A stretch of 64,000 nucleotides of DNA, from positions 1,364,001 through 1,428,000 of the forward strand of contig NZ_JABAIA010000002.1 of assembly GCF_012641275.1 (NCBI RefSeq). Reading direction: 5' to 3'. The position numbers and the translations under genes are program-made. The DNA comes from Chitinophaga varians (lineage in GTDB: Bacteria; Bacteroidota; Bacteroidia; Chitinophagales; Chitinophagaceae). Shown here one piece after another: positions 52,916-62,357 of the stretch (position 1 is its first letter; each line of letters opens with the position of its first letter). The notes under the pieces are model-generated. The model had not been told where the DNA came from, ran no database searches, and worked only from the letters and a program-made list of their open reading frames with translations.

Positions 52916-53845
52916 TTACTTTTTCGGACGGTCCTGTTTTTGTACGAGCGACTCTTTTTCAAGGTCTTTCAGGATGTTGTCCAGGATACCATTGATGAAC
53001 TGACCGCTTTGTGGCGTGCTGTACGCCTTGGCCAGATCGATGTATTCGTTGATGGTCACTTTTGTTGGAATGGTAGGGAAATAGAGGAATTCGCAAACGC
53101 CCATTTCCATCAGCAGCATGTCTACCGCCGCGATACGCTCCGGGTCCCAGTTCTGCAACTTGGGTTTGATCAGCTCCAGGCAGTATTCTTTCTTGTCGAT
53201 CACCGTCAGTAACAGTTCCCGCGCATAGTCCAGTTTTTCCTTGCTGATCAGTTGCAGGAAGTTGAACAGGTGCGGCTTGTTGAAATAGTTGCCCAGCAGA
53301 ATGCCCATCATTTCCTCGTCATCGCTCCAGTGCAGGAAGGTATCTTCCATATGCTGGATAAACAGTTCGTTTTTGGCCAGTATTTCCTTATAGATATATT
53401 CCAGTATCTCCTTTTCGCCGGCTTTGGTGCGGCTTTCGTCCGCAATGTAGGCCTTATAGGTGTCGGTGGCTACCAGTATATTATAAAGCTTTCTGATCAG
53501 GTCCGTATCTGTCAGCTGGCGCATTTTCCACTGTTCCAGATTTACCTGAAAGCCTTTGTCGTTTGTTATCTGATAAATGAATTCATTACCTGCGATCTTG
53601 GTGTTCACCTGCAGGTCCTCGGCAGAGGGTAAGTGTTTGGAAGCACGGGTCTGAGCATCAGTTTCCGCGTATTGTGCCACCTGTACCACTGAATAAAGTA
53701 AGTAGGTAAAGATCTGGCAGGTCTGGTCCAGCTTCTCATTCAGAAGCCTTGTGGCCGTGCCCGGCTTAATATTGCTTTGCTCCATCGTTTCCAGGGCATA
53801 AAGTGTCTGCATTACTTTAACCCGGATATTTCTTCTACTGATCAT
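52916..53845 (-). CDS. nusB: Transcription antitermination factor NusB
   Basis: A 309-aa protein: the C-terminal part (about 170-300) is the NusB helical RNA-binding domain, ending with AAVDMLLMEMGVCEFLYFPTIPTKVTINEYIDLAKAYSTPQSGQFINGILD-type sequence (the signature around residues 245-295). The start MISRRNIRVKVMQTLYALE is the family N-terminus, so the middle is a Bacteroidota-type insertion that makes it about twice the usual length. NusB with NusE binds boxA RNA and promotes rRNA transcription. First gene of the leftward group. Confidence 0.93.
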   Translation of the reverse strand: MISRRNIRVKVMQTLYALETMEQSNIKPGTATRLLNEKLDQTCQIFTYLLYSVVQVAQYAETDAQTRASKHLPSAEDLQVNTKIAGNEFIYQITNDKGFQVNLEQWKMRQLTDTDLIRKLYNILVATDTYKAYIADESRTKAGEKEILEYIYKEILAKNELFIQHMEDTFLHWSDDEEMMGILLGNYFNKPHLFNFLQLISKEKLDYARELLLTVIDKKEYCLELIKPKLQNWDPERIAAVDMLLMEMGVCEFLYFPTIPTKVTINEYIDLAKAYSTPQSGQFINGILDNILKDLEKESLVQKQDRPKK

Positions 53846-53873
53846 CGTATAAAAAAGAACTGGTATAAGGGCG

Positions 53874-53881
53874 CAAAACTA
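53874..53881 (-). promoter_or_regulatory. -7 promoter element of nusB
   Basis: On the minus strand TAGTTTTG fits TAnnTTTG, 28 bp upstream of the nusB ATG. Its -33 region falls inside the adjacent repeat element. Confidence 0.45.
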
Positions 53882-53883
53882 GA

Positions 53884-53999
53884 CAAAAATTTGGATATTT
53901 GATCATTTGGCCATTTGATCATTATGTCAGACCGGAACCGGAACAAAGGAGACAATGCCATGAAAACAAATGACAAAATATCTGAATGTCTAAATCCAA
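53884..53999. repeat. Periodic-arm long inverted repeat, copy 9 (octad type)
   Basis: The left arm has TTTG recurring every 8 bp (TTTGGATATTTGATCATTTG); the right arm, read on the minus strand, is similar (TTTGGATTTAGACATTCAGA). The match is imperfect. It lies between two divergent promoters rather than at a stop codon. Confidence 0.45.
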
Positions 54000-54010
54000 A
54001 AACACTTTCC

Positions 54011-54045
54011 TGTCATTTTTTCCTGCGGGCTGTCATAATTTGTCA
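54011..54045 (+). promoter_or_regulatory. Phased TGTCA repeats at the groES promoter
   Basis: TGTCA at 54011, 54031 and 54041: spacings of 20 and 10 bp, so all three face the same side of the helix. The last two overlap or adjoin the -33 element. Candidate operator for heat-shock control in the absence of CIRCE. Confidence 0.4.
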
Positions 54046-54070
54046 GTAATGAAAGCCTGTATTACATTTG
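54039..54070 (+). promoter_or_regulatory. Bacteroidota-type promoter of groES-groEL
   Basis: TTTG (54039-54042), a 20-nt spacer and TACATTTG (54063-54070), about 95 bp before the groES ATG. Confidence 0.7.
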
Positions 54071-54164
54071 CAATCTGCAATTTTGACCATAAAAACGCCT
54101 TGGCATAATTCTCGTGGCAAGGTGCATTCACAATTCAAACTACTTTCTTTAAATAAAAACTACT

Positions 54165-54446
54165 ATGGCTAAGAAATTAAGTATTAAACCATTAGCTGAC
54201 AGGATCATCGTAAAACCTGCAGCCGCTGAAGAGAAAACCGCAGGTGGTATCATCATCCCGGATACCGCAAAGGAAAAACCCGTTAAAGGAACCGTGGTAG
54301 CCGCCGGTCCTGGTAAAAAAGACGAGCCGGTGACTGTAAAAGTAGGTGACACTGTATTGTATGGCAAATACTCCGGTCAGGAACTGCCGATCGATGGCGA
54401 AGATTACCTGATCATGAGAGAATCCGATATCCTGGCTATCGTTTAA
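54165..54446 (+). CDS. groES: Co-chaperonin GroES
   Basis: A 93-aa co-chaperonin that forms the seven-subunit lid of GroEL. Family blocks: [34 protein letters not shown] (the mobile loop), and [16 protein letters not shown] with [13 protein letters not shown] at the end. Normal length. Cotranscribed with groEL 56 bp downstream from the promoter at 54039-54070. Confidence 0.97.
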   Translation: MAKKLSIKPLADRIIVKPAAAEEKTAGGIIIPDTAKEKPVKGTVVAAGPGKKDEPVTVKVGDTVLYGKYSGQELPIDGEDYLIMRESDILAIV

Positions 54447-54496
54447 TAACTGCCGGTTTGTGTTATTGTAAAAACTAATCTTTTAAATATCCTTAG

Positions 54497-56140
<1,644 letters not shown>

Positions 56141-56162
56141 TCAGTCTTATTACCATAAAAAA

Positions 56163-56198
56163 GAAACTCCTGCAGGCCTTTCTGCAGGAGTTTTTTTT
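56163..56198 (+). terminator. Terminator after groEL
   Basis: Stem AAACTCCTGCAG with CTGCAGGAGTTT around a 6-nt loop, followed by a T-run. Confidence 0.92.
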
Positions 56199-56266
56199 AT
56201 CTTGTAACTTTACCGCCCGTATTGCGTTACACAGGTACCCCTGGTAATTAAATTAATGAACACTGA

Positions 56267-56749
56267 ATGAAGTTATTGCTGAAAATAGCCCTGGCATGCC
56301 TGCCGGTATTAACAATGCTCTCCTGCTCCAAAAAAGCAGATGAGATGATGCCCATGGCCACGGCGGAAACAGATACCCGTATACAACAATATCTCTTTGC
56401 CCATAACGAAATTGCGGTACGTGACCCATCAGGCCTCTATTACCGTATCTATAATCCCGGTGACAGTATCCATTACCTGAAACCGACATCCATCGCTTTT
56501 GTCAACTATACCAACCAACTGATTGACGGTACCGTTGTAGACGCCTCTTTCGATGTGACCAACTTCAACAACAGAACACTTAAAAATCATATTCCCGGCT
56601 GGCAGATAGGGCTGGGTAAAATTTCAAAAGGTGGCAGAATACGGATGTACATCCCGCCATACCTCGCCTTCGGCAGCACTGGCGTGCCCAATATTGTTCC
56701 ACCCAACGCCATCCTCATCTCCGATGTGGAACTGGTAGACGTCAGGTAA
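56267..56749 (+). CDS. FKBP-type peptidyl-prolyl isomerase-like lipoprotein, copy 1
   Basis: A 160-aa lipoprotein: signal ending LTMLSC (cysteine at residue 20), then an FKBP fold (about 70-160, with VNYTNQLIDGTVVDASFD, HIPGWQIGLGKISKGGRIRMYIPP and LAFG). Several active-site aromatics of FKBP are changed: the FD pair after the first strand reads VD, the AYG tyrosine is Phe, and the last-strand Phe is Ser. Isomerase activity may be weak. It is followed after 35 bp by a second FKBP lipoprotein gene. Confidence 0.85.
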   Translation: MKLLLKIALACLPVLTMLSCSKKADEMMPMATAETDTRIQQYLFAHNEIAVRDPSGLYYRIYNPGDSIHYLKPTSIAFVNYTNQLIDGTVVDASFDVTNFNNRTLKNHIPGWQIGLGKISKGGRIRMYIPPYLAFGSTGVPNIVPPNAILISDVELVDVR

Positions 56750-56784
56750 TTTTTGTGTAACTATAAAATCCAAATATCAACGGA

Positions 56785-57261
56785 ATGAAGAAAGTTTTTT
56801 TACTGGGAGGGCTAGGCCTGGCTTTACTGGCGGCCTGCTCCAAAAAAGACAATGGGCCAGCCTTTGACCCTGTAGCGCAGTATGATGCTGACAGTGCCAT
56901 TATTGTCAATTACCTGAAAACCAATAATATCACCGCTTCCCATGATCCGCGCAGCATCTTCTGGCAGATCATCGACAGCGGCGACGTGGCCAACAAACCT
57001 ACCATCACGAGTAACGTGACTGTGAATTATGCGGGCACTTTCGTGGACGGAAAATCATTCGACAGCAAAGATAACCTGAGCTTCGACCTCAACGAGGTAA
57101 TTGATGGCTGGAAAATAGGTATTCCCAAAATAGGAAAGGGAGGACGTATCAAACTCTTCATTCCTTCTTACTGGGCTTACGGCCCGGGCGGCAGACCAGG
57201 CATTCCACCAAATACGGTCCTGTTTTTCGATGTGACACTGAAAGACCTCGTTAAAAAATAA
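56785..57261 (+). CDS. FKBP-type peptidyl-prolyl isomerase lipoprotein, copy 2
   Basis: A 158-aa lipoprotein: signal ending LLAAC (cysteine at residue 18), then an FKBP domain with the standard residues: VNYAGTFVDGKSFDSK (Tyr, Phe-Asp), EVIDGWKIGIPKIGKGG (Val-Ile, Trp), YWAYGPGG (Tyr) and FFDVTL (Phe). It would catalyse proline isomerisation on exported proteins in the periplasm or at the outer membrane. It pairs with the diverged copy 1, and a terminator ends the unit. Confidence 0.9.
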   Translation: MKKVFLLGGLGLALLAACSKKDNGPAFDPVAQYDADSAIIVNYLKTNNITASHDPRSIFWQIIDSGDVANKPTITSNVTVNYAGTFVDGKSFDSKDNLSFDLNEVIDGWKIGIPKIGKGGRIKLFIPSYWAYGPGGRPGIPPNTVLFFDVTLKDLVKK

Positions 57262-57268
57262 ATCTCCC

Positions 57269-57297
57269 GGGCTGACCCCAACAGGTCAGCCCTTTTT
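57269..57297 (+). terminator. Terminator after the FKBP pair
   Basis: GGGCTGACC pairs with GGTCAGCCC (6-nt loop), followed by TTTTT. Confidence 0.92.
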
Positions 57298-57399
57298 ATG
57301 TCGTCTTCCCCACTTCCAAACATAAATCGTTAAATAACAAAATCCGTAAATAGCTGAATATGTAAAATGGCCTATTTTTACAGGTAAATCAATAATGTA

Positions 57400-58827
57400 G
57401 TGGCACACGAATGTATTTCCGTATTTGACATTTTTAAGATTGGCATTGGTCCGTCCAGCTCTCATACTTTAGGCCCCTGGAGGGCAGCCCAGCGATTCCT
57501 GCATGAACTGGATACCGCCGGAAAACTTTCTTCCGTAACCGGTTTACAGGTACTGCTCTATGGTTCCCTCGCTAAAACCGGCCATGGCCATGGCACCGAT
57601 ATCGCCGTGCTGCTGGGCCTCTGCGGTGATGACCCCGTTACTTTCGATGTTAATAAAATCAACAGCAAAATAGATGACCTGCGCCGTACCCGTAAAATGA
57701 TGCTGGCCGGCAAATATGAAATTGATTTTGATCCGGTGGAAGACATAGAGTTCCTCTTCGAGGAATCCCTGCCATTCCACCCCAACGCCCTCGTTTTCCT
57801 CGTTACCTTCGCCGATGGCGATAAACGCGCAGCTACCTATTATTCTATTGGTGGCGGTTTTGTGGTGCAGGAAGGCGAAGCAAACGGCGGTGCTGCCTCG
57901 GTAGACCTGCCTTTTCCCATTGATACGGCCCGGCAACTGCTGCAGTTCTGCATTAAAACCGGTTTCAGCATCTCTGAACTGGTCATGGAAAATGAACTGG
58001 CCTGGAGACCGGAAGCCGAAACCCGTGCCGGCGTGCTCAATATCTGGCGTGTGATGCAGGAATGCACCTACCGCGGTTGTCATACTACAGGAGAACTGCC
58101 CGGAGGCCTGAAAGTGGCCCGCCGTGCTGCTGCGCTCAATAAAAAACTCCTGAAAGGACGCACTTATACCGATTATCATTCGTGGATCGAAGCTATCCGC
58201 GCCGGCGGCGCACATTTCACCTATACGCTCGACTGGGTGAGCTGTTTCGCCCTCGCCGTCAATGAAGAAAATGCTTCCTTCGGCCGCGTGGTGACTGCAC
58301 CTACCAATGGCGCTGCAGGCGTAATTCCTGCGGTGCTGCAATACTATATAGCTTTCTGCGACGGCCTGCACGACGATAAAATCATGCAGTTCCTGCTCAC
58401 CGCCTCAGAAATAGGCAGCATCTTCAAAAAACGTTCTACCATCTCTGCTGCCATGGGCGGCTGCCAGGCGGAAATAGGCGTTTCCTCTGCCATGGCCGCT
58501 GCGGCGCTGACAGAATGCCTCGGCGGATCTCAGCGCCAGGTGCTCATGGCTGCCGAAATAGCCATGGAACACCATCTCGGCCTGACCTGCGACCCTATCG
58601 GCGGACTGGTGCAGATTCCCTGCATTGAAAGAAATACCATGGGCGCTATCAAAGCCATCACGGCCTCTCAGCTGGCGCTGCAAAGCAACCCTGAACTGGC
58701 CAAGGTTTCCCTCGACGCTGTCGTGAAAACCATGTGGGACACCGCCCTGGACATGAACTCCAAATACAAGGAAACGTCCGATGGCGGCCTCGCTGTCAAC
58801 ATCCCTATCAGTCTCAGCGAATGCTAA
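57400..58827 (+). CDS. sdaA: L-serine ammonia-lyase (single-chain, iron-sulfur type)
   Basis: A 475-aa L-serine dehydratase that converts serine to pyruvate and ammonia using a 4Fe-4S cluster. The N-terminal beta domain opens with [21 protein letters not shown]. The C-terminal domain has [34 protein letters not shown], and [18 protein letters not shown] with the cluster cysteines. The start is GTG; no in-frame ATG gives the conserved N-terminus. An inverted repeat begins one base past the stop. Monocistronic. Confidence 0.95.
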   Translation: MAHECISVFDIFKIGIGPSSSHTLGPWRAAQRFLHELDTAGKLSSVTGLQVLLYGSLAKTGHGHGTDIAVLLGLCGDDPVTFDVNKINSKIDDLRRTRKMMLAGKYEIDFDPVEDIEFLFEESLPFHPNALVFLVTFADGDKRAATYYSIGGGFVVQEGEANGGAASVDLPFPIDTARQLLQFCIKTGFSISELVMENELAWRPEAETRAGVLNIWRVMQECTYRGCHTTGELPGGLKVARRAAALNKKLLKGRTYTDYHSWIEAIRAGGAHFTYTLDWVSCFALAVNEENASFGRVVTAPTNGAAGVIPAVLQYYIAFCDGLHDDKIMQFLLTASEIGSIFKKRSTISAAMGGCQAEIGVSSAMAAAALTECLGGSQRQVLMAAEIAMEHHLGLTCDPIGGLVQIPCIERNTMGAIKAITASQLALQSNPELAKVSLDAVVKTMWDTALDMNSKYKETSDGGLAVNIPISLSEC

Positions 58828-58828
58828 C

Positions 58829-58938
58829 ATAAAGTACGGAAACAGCGGTACAGGGCTCAGGATTTTAAATGTGTTTATATTAAGAAAGAAACATATTTTC
58901 GTTTTGCGCTCAGTACCGCAATTCGTAATCCGTATTTT
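58829..58938. repeat. Periodic-arm long inverted repeat, copy 10 (degenerate ATTACGA type)
   Basis: It fills almost the entire 114-bp gap between sdaA and the next gene. The left arm (AAAGTACGGAAACAGCGGTAC) and the right arm (GTACCGCAATTCGTAATCCG and on) are inverted relatives, with GCGGTAC/GTACCGC exact. The core of about 50 bp is AT-rich. Confidence 0.6.
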
Positions 58939-58941
58939 TTT

Positions 58942-61743
58942 ATGCGTCACTACTTCTGGCTCCTGTTTTTGTCAACTTCCGCTGCCGCCCAACAATTCGG
59001 GGGCAACCCTCCTTCCCTGAAATGGCAACAGATCAATACCGATACTGTCCGCGTGATCTTCCCCAAGGGGATGGGCCAGCAAGGAGAACGTGTAGCCAAT
59101 ATCGTTACCTGGCTCAATAAAAATACCCGCAGCTCTATCGGTCCGCTCGAAAGGAAGGTGGATATCGTGCTGCAGAACCAAACGATGCAGTCAAACGGGT
59201 ACGTGCAGCTCGGCCCCTTCCGTTCTGAATTCTACCTGGCCCCGTCTCCTTCATCGCAGGACCTGGGCTCTCTCAACTGGACGGAACAACTGGCGCTCCA
59301 TGAATACCGTCATGTGCTGCAAAACATGAACTTCCGGCAGGGCGTGTCTAAAGTGTTTTCCTGGCTGGGCGGACAACTGGGACAGGCGGCCGCCACCAAT
59401 ATCGCGGTGCCCAACTGGTTCTGGGAGGGTGATGCGGTGATCAATGAAACGGCTTTCAGTCAACAGGGGAGAGGCCGGCTGCCCGCTTTTTTTGATGGTT
59501 TCCGCGCCCTGTCGCTCGAAGACAAGCGCTACAGCTATATGAAAATCCGCAACGGCTCCTACCGCGATTTTATTCCCGACCATTATCCACTGGGATACCT
59601 CTTATCCACCTATGGCCGTAACCATTATGGCAACGACTTCTGGAAGGGCGTTACCAGCGATGCGGTCCGTTACCGCGGCGTTTTTTATCCCTTCTCCCAA
59701 AGCCTGAAAAAACGTACCGGCAAAAATATTACTGCCTTCTATAACGCCATGCTGGCGGAATACCAGCCACAGTGGAACAGCTACGCGGCCCGTCCGGACA
59801 CCACGCCGGCAGTGCCGGTTACCACCGCCGGCCGTACGGTGACCAATTATAAATATGTCTATGCCGCCGGTCCTGGTGAGTGGATCGTGCTGAAAGACGC
59901 TTTTAATAAAGTGCCCGGCATCTACCGCCTTGGCAGCAACGGGGAAGAACACCTGCTGGTAAGGCCCGGCATTGTATACAATGATTTCTTCAGCTATCGT
60001 AATCAACGTATCGTATGGGCGGCTGCCCGTTTCGATGCCCGCTGGGGATGGAAAAACTTTTCCGTTATCCGTATCCACGACAACGCCAGCGGTAGTACGA
60101 AAACAGTGTCTCCCCGCGGTAAGTTCTTCTCCCCGGATATCAGCAACGACGGCGGGAAAGTGGTGGCTGCGTCTATCACGCCGGACATGCACTACAGCCT
60201 GCAGCTGATCAACACTTCCACCGGCACGGTGGAAAAAGTGCTGCCCAACCCGCACAACTGGTACTATACCTTCCCGCGTTTTACGGCTGATGATAAAGCC
60301 GTTATCAGCGCGGTCCGTAACGAACGGGGCGAAATGGCGCTCGTGCAGCAGTCGCTGCAAACGGACGAAGTCACGGAACTGACCCCTTTCAGCTTCGTCG
60401 TGCTGGGCATACCTGCCGTACAGGGCGACACGGTGTATTTCACCGCATCCACCCGTGATGTGAACAACGTATATGCGCTCACGTTATCTGACAGGAAAAC
60501 ATATGAAATCACAGACCGGGGGAACAGCGCCTTGCACATGGCCGCTTCGCCGCAGCAGGACAGCCTGGTGTTCAGCGAGTTCACCACAGCCGGCTATCGC
60601 CTGTACCGCGCGCCGCTGAAAACGGCCTGGAAAGAAACAGCCGTGGCGCAGGCCCGGCACAGCAAATGGCTGGAGCCGTCTGATAAAGAAGGGGCCAACA
60701 TTCTGGACATCGTGCCGCATGACTCGCTGCCGGTGAAGAAATATGCGCTCTTTACACGTCCGTTCAATTTCCACAGCTGGGTACCTTCTTTTAACGAGCC
60801 CGATTATAGTATCTCGCTGTTGGGCGAAAACATCCTGAACACCACCAATACCTCTTTGGGATACACCTACAACCGGAATGAAGGATACTCCGATCTGGGA
60901 GCCAGCTTCACTTTCGGCGGATGGTTCCCTTATCTCAATACCGGCGTGGACTATATATTTAACCGCAATACAGTGGCGCCAAATATCGGGCGCATTTACT
61001 GGAATGAGCTGACCTGGCACGCCGGGTTGTCGCTTCCGCTGAATTTTTCGTCGGGACTGTATAGCCGCAGCCTTGTCATTGGCGGCGATTACAATATCCT
61101 GCATCGTTATCCGCAGGGCAATTTCAAGTTCAGGAACGACAACCTGCAATACCTGAGCAGCCGGCTGATATTCAGTAACATGCGGATCAAAGCCAAACAG
61201 AACATCTATAGCCATTTCGGCCAGTATATCGCGCTGTATTACAATCACTCAATAGGCAATCCCTTCGCGGAACAGCTGTATGGCCGCGTAGATCAATATC
61301 TTCCGGGATTCTTCCAAAACCACAGTATCGTATTGCAGGCCGCCTACCGGCAACGTGATCAGAACTTTAACTATACGTTTACAGACAATTTCGTGTATGC
61401 GAGAGGGTACAATACCCCTTTCTACGACCGGATATACAAGCTGGGAGCCAACTACCACCTGCCTTTGGCGTATCCTGACTGGGGCTTTGCGCAGGTCCTT
61501 TATTTCAGCCGGATCAGGGGGAACCTGTTTTACGATTATAGCATGGCGCGGGATTTCATCAACAAACGGGACAATCGCTATACTTCAGCCGGGGCAGAAC
61601 TTTTCCTGGACACCCGTATCGGCAATACGCTGCCGTTTACCTGTGGGGTGCGGTTCAGCCACCTGTTTGACAAAGACCCGGTTGACAATGCACAGAACAG
61701 GGTGGACTTTATCCTGCCGTTGCAGCAGCTGTTTAACTACTAA
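58942..61743 (+). CDS. Large exported protein: HExxH domain, beta-propeller and C-terminal barrel-like region
   Basis: A 933-aa protein with a signal peptide (1-16, ending AAA-QQ). Residues 30-280 carry a gluzincin-type zinc site: LALHEYRHVLQ (His120, Glu121, His124) and, 37 residues on, PNWFWEGDAVINE (Glu162). Residues 290-600 show repeated WD40/TolB-like strands (FSPDISNDGGKVVAAS-like units). Residues 620-933 alternate short beta strands with aromatic ends (YSISLLGENILNTTNTSLGYTYN and so on), as in an outer-membrane barrel, ending in QQLFNY. It is probably a surface protease or envelope-remodelling protein. I do not recognise a named family. Confidence 0.75.
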   Translation: MRHYFWLLFLSTSAAAQQFGGNPPSLKWQQINTDTVRVIFPKGMGQQGERVANIVTWLNKNTRSSIGPLERKVDIVLQNQTMQSNGYVQLGPFRSEFYLAPSPSSQDLGSLNWTEQLALHEYRHVLQNMNFRQGVSKVFSWLGGQLGQAAATNIAVPNWFWEGDAVINETAFSQQGRGRLPAFFDGFRALSLEDKRYSYMKIRNGSYRDFIPDHYPLGYLLSTYGRNHYGNDFWKGVTSDAVRYRGVFYPFSQSLKKRTGKNITAFYNAMLAEYQPQWNSYAARPDTTPAVPVTTAGRTVTNYKYVYAAGPGEWIVLKDAFNKVPGIYRLGSNGEEHLLVRPGIVYNDFFSYRNQRIVWAAARFDARWGWKNFSVIRIHDNASGSTKTVSPRGKFFSPDISNDGGKVVAASITPDMHYSLQLINTSTGTVEKVLPNPHNWYYTFPRFTADDKAVISAVRNERGEMALVQQSLQTDEVTELTPFSFVVLGIPAVQGDTVYFTASTRDVNNVYALTLSDRKTYEITDRGNSALHMAASPQQDSLVFSEFTTAGYRLYRAPLKTAWKETAVAQARHSKWLEPSDKEGANILDIVPHDSLPVKKYALFTRPFNFHSWVPSFNEPDYSISLLGENILNTTNTSLGYTYNRNEGYSDLGASFTFGGWFPYLNTGVDYIFNRNTVAPNIGRIYWNELTWHAGLSLPLNFSSGLYSRSLVIGGDYNILHRYPQGNFKFRNDNLQYLSSRLIFSNMRIKAKQNIYSHFGQYIALYYNHSIGNPFAEQLYGRVDQYLPGFFQNHSIVLQAAYRQRDQNFNYTFTDNFVYARGYNTPFYDRIYKLGANYHLPLAYPDWGFAQVLYFSRIRGNLFYDYSMARDFINKRDNRYTSAGAELFLDTRIGNTLPFTCGVRFSHLFDKDPVDNAQNRVDFILPLQQLFNY

Positions 61744-61750
61744 AGAGTCT

Positions 61751-61804
61751 TTATATAACAAAGGGCCCATGAATACCAGTATTCATGGGCCCTTTGTTAT
61801 ATAA
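61751..61804. terminator. Bidirectional terminator with a perfect 26-bp stem
   Basis: A 54-nt perfect palindrome with only two unpaired central bases. It lies between convergent genes and has AT-rich ends that can act as U-tracts both ways. Confidence 0.88.
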
Positions 61805-61814
61805 TGTGGAAAAC

Positions 61815-62300
61815 CTATTTCACGTCTATCCGTAAGGACGGTGCCCGGTAAAGTTTATCAGGCGCATATTCAATCAGGATATCATCAAAGTACAACACGT
61901 CTCCCTGTTGCAGGCTCTCTTTCAGGCGTGTGCTCCAGAGCGCCGGAAGGCGGGAGGTTTTGAAGTTGTCCCCGGTGAAGTCTTTATAAATGGCGGCCTG
62001 GCCGGTAGTATCGTTCAGGTAAGGTTGATGCTGTTCGTAAGTAAAGGCGAAAGAGATCACCTGGTAAACGTGGTTCTTCTCATCACGTACCACCAGTGCG
62101 GAGTCCAGCAGCTTTACCACCTGGCTTTTCGGCAGCGTGTCGCTGAGGAAGAGTCCCCAGCTGCTGCGAAGTTTCGCGGGCCGCTTGTTGGTCGCCGATG
62201 AGGCTTTGGTAGCAGGAGCGGGCTTTTTACCGGATTGGGCAAAAGTGCTCACGTTGATCGTCAACAGCAGGAAAATGAATGCGGACAGGTGTTTCAGCAT
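61815..62300 (-). CDS. Small secreted protein of unknown function
   Basis: A 161-aa protein with a signal peptide (1-21, ending TFAQ), a Lys/Ala/Thr-rich linker (24-45), then a mixed domain with SSWGLFLSDTLPKSQVVKLLDSALVVRDEKNHVYQVISFAFTY-type sequence (about 46-90) and a C-terminal VLYFDDILIEYAPDKLYRAPSLRIDVK. No cysteine and no catalytic motif. I do not recognise the family; the shape suggests a periplasmic binding or structural domain. It ends 10 bp from the palindromic terminator and lies downstream of valS, separated from it by a terminator. Confidence 0.65.
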   Translation of the reverse strand: MLKHLSAFIFLLLTINVSTFAQSGKKPAPATKASSATNKRPAKLRSSWGLFLSDTLPKSQVVKLLDSALVVRDEKNHVYQVISFAFTYEQHQPYLNDTTGQAAIYKDFTGDNFKTSRLPALWSTRLKESLQQGDVLYFDDILIEYAPDKLYRAPSLRIDVK

Positions 62301-62313
62301 GATAGTGACGGGA

Positions 62314-62350
62314 TAAAAAAATCGCCCGGTATACTAACGACCGGGCGATT
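62314..62350 (-). terminator. Terminator of valS
   Basis: ATCGCCCGGT pairs with ACCGGGCGAT (10-nt loop); the A-run on the left gives the minus-strand U-tract. It overlaps the valS 3' side without touching the coding region. Confidence 0.85.
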
Positions 62351-62357
62351 GCAAAAA

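Larger units (their letters stand above)
53846..54164. other. Divergent regulatory region between nusB and groES
   Basis: 319 bp with no gene. It holds a nusB -7 box (53874-53881, minus strand), a periodic-arm inverted repeat (53884-53999), three phased TGTCA sites (54011-54045) and the groES promoter. No CIRCE inverted repeat (TTAGCACTC/GAGTGCTAA) is present. Confidence 0.6.

Noticed and set aside
53846..54164. CIRCE element expected upstream of groES
   Set aside because: Searched by eye on both strands; the TTAGCACTC/GAGTGCTAA inverted repeat is not there.
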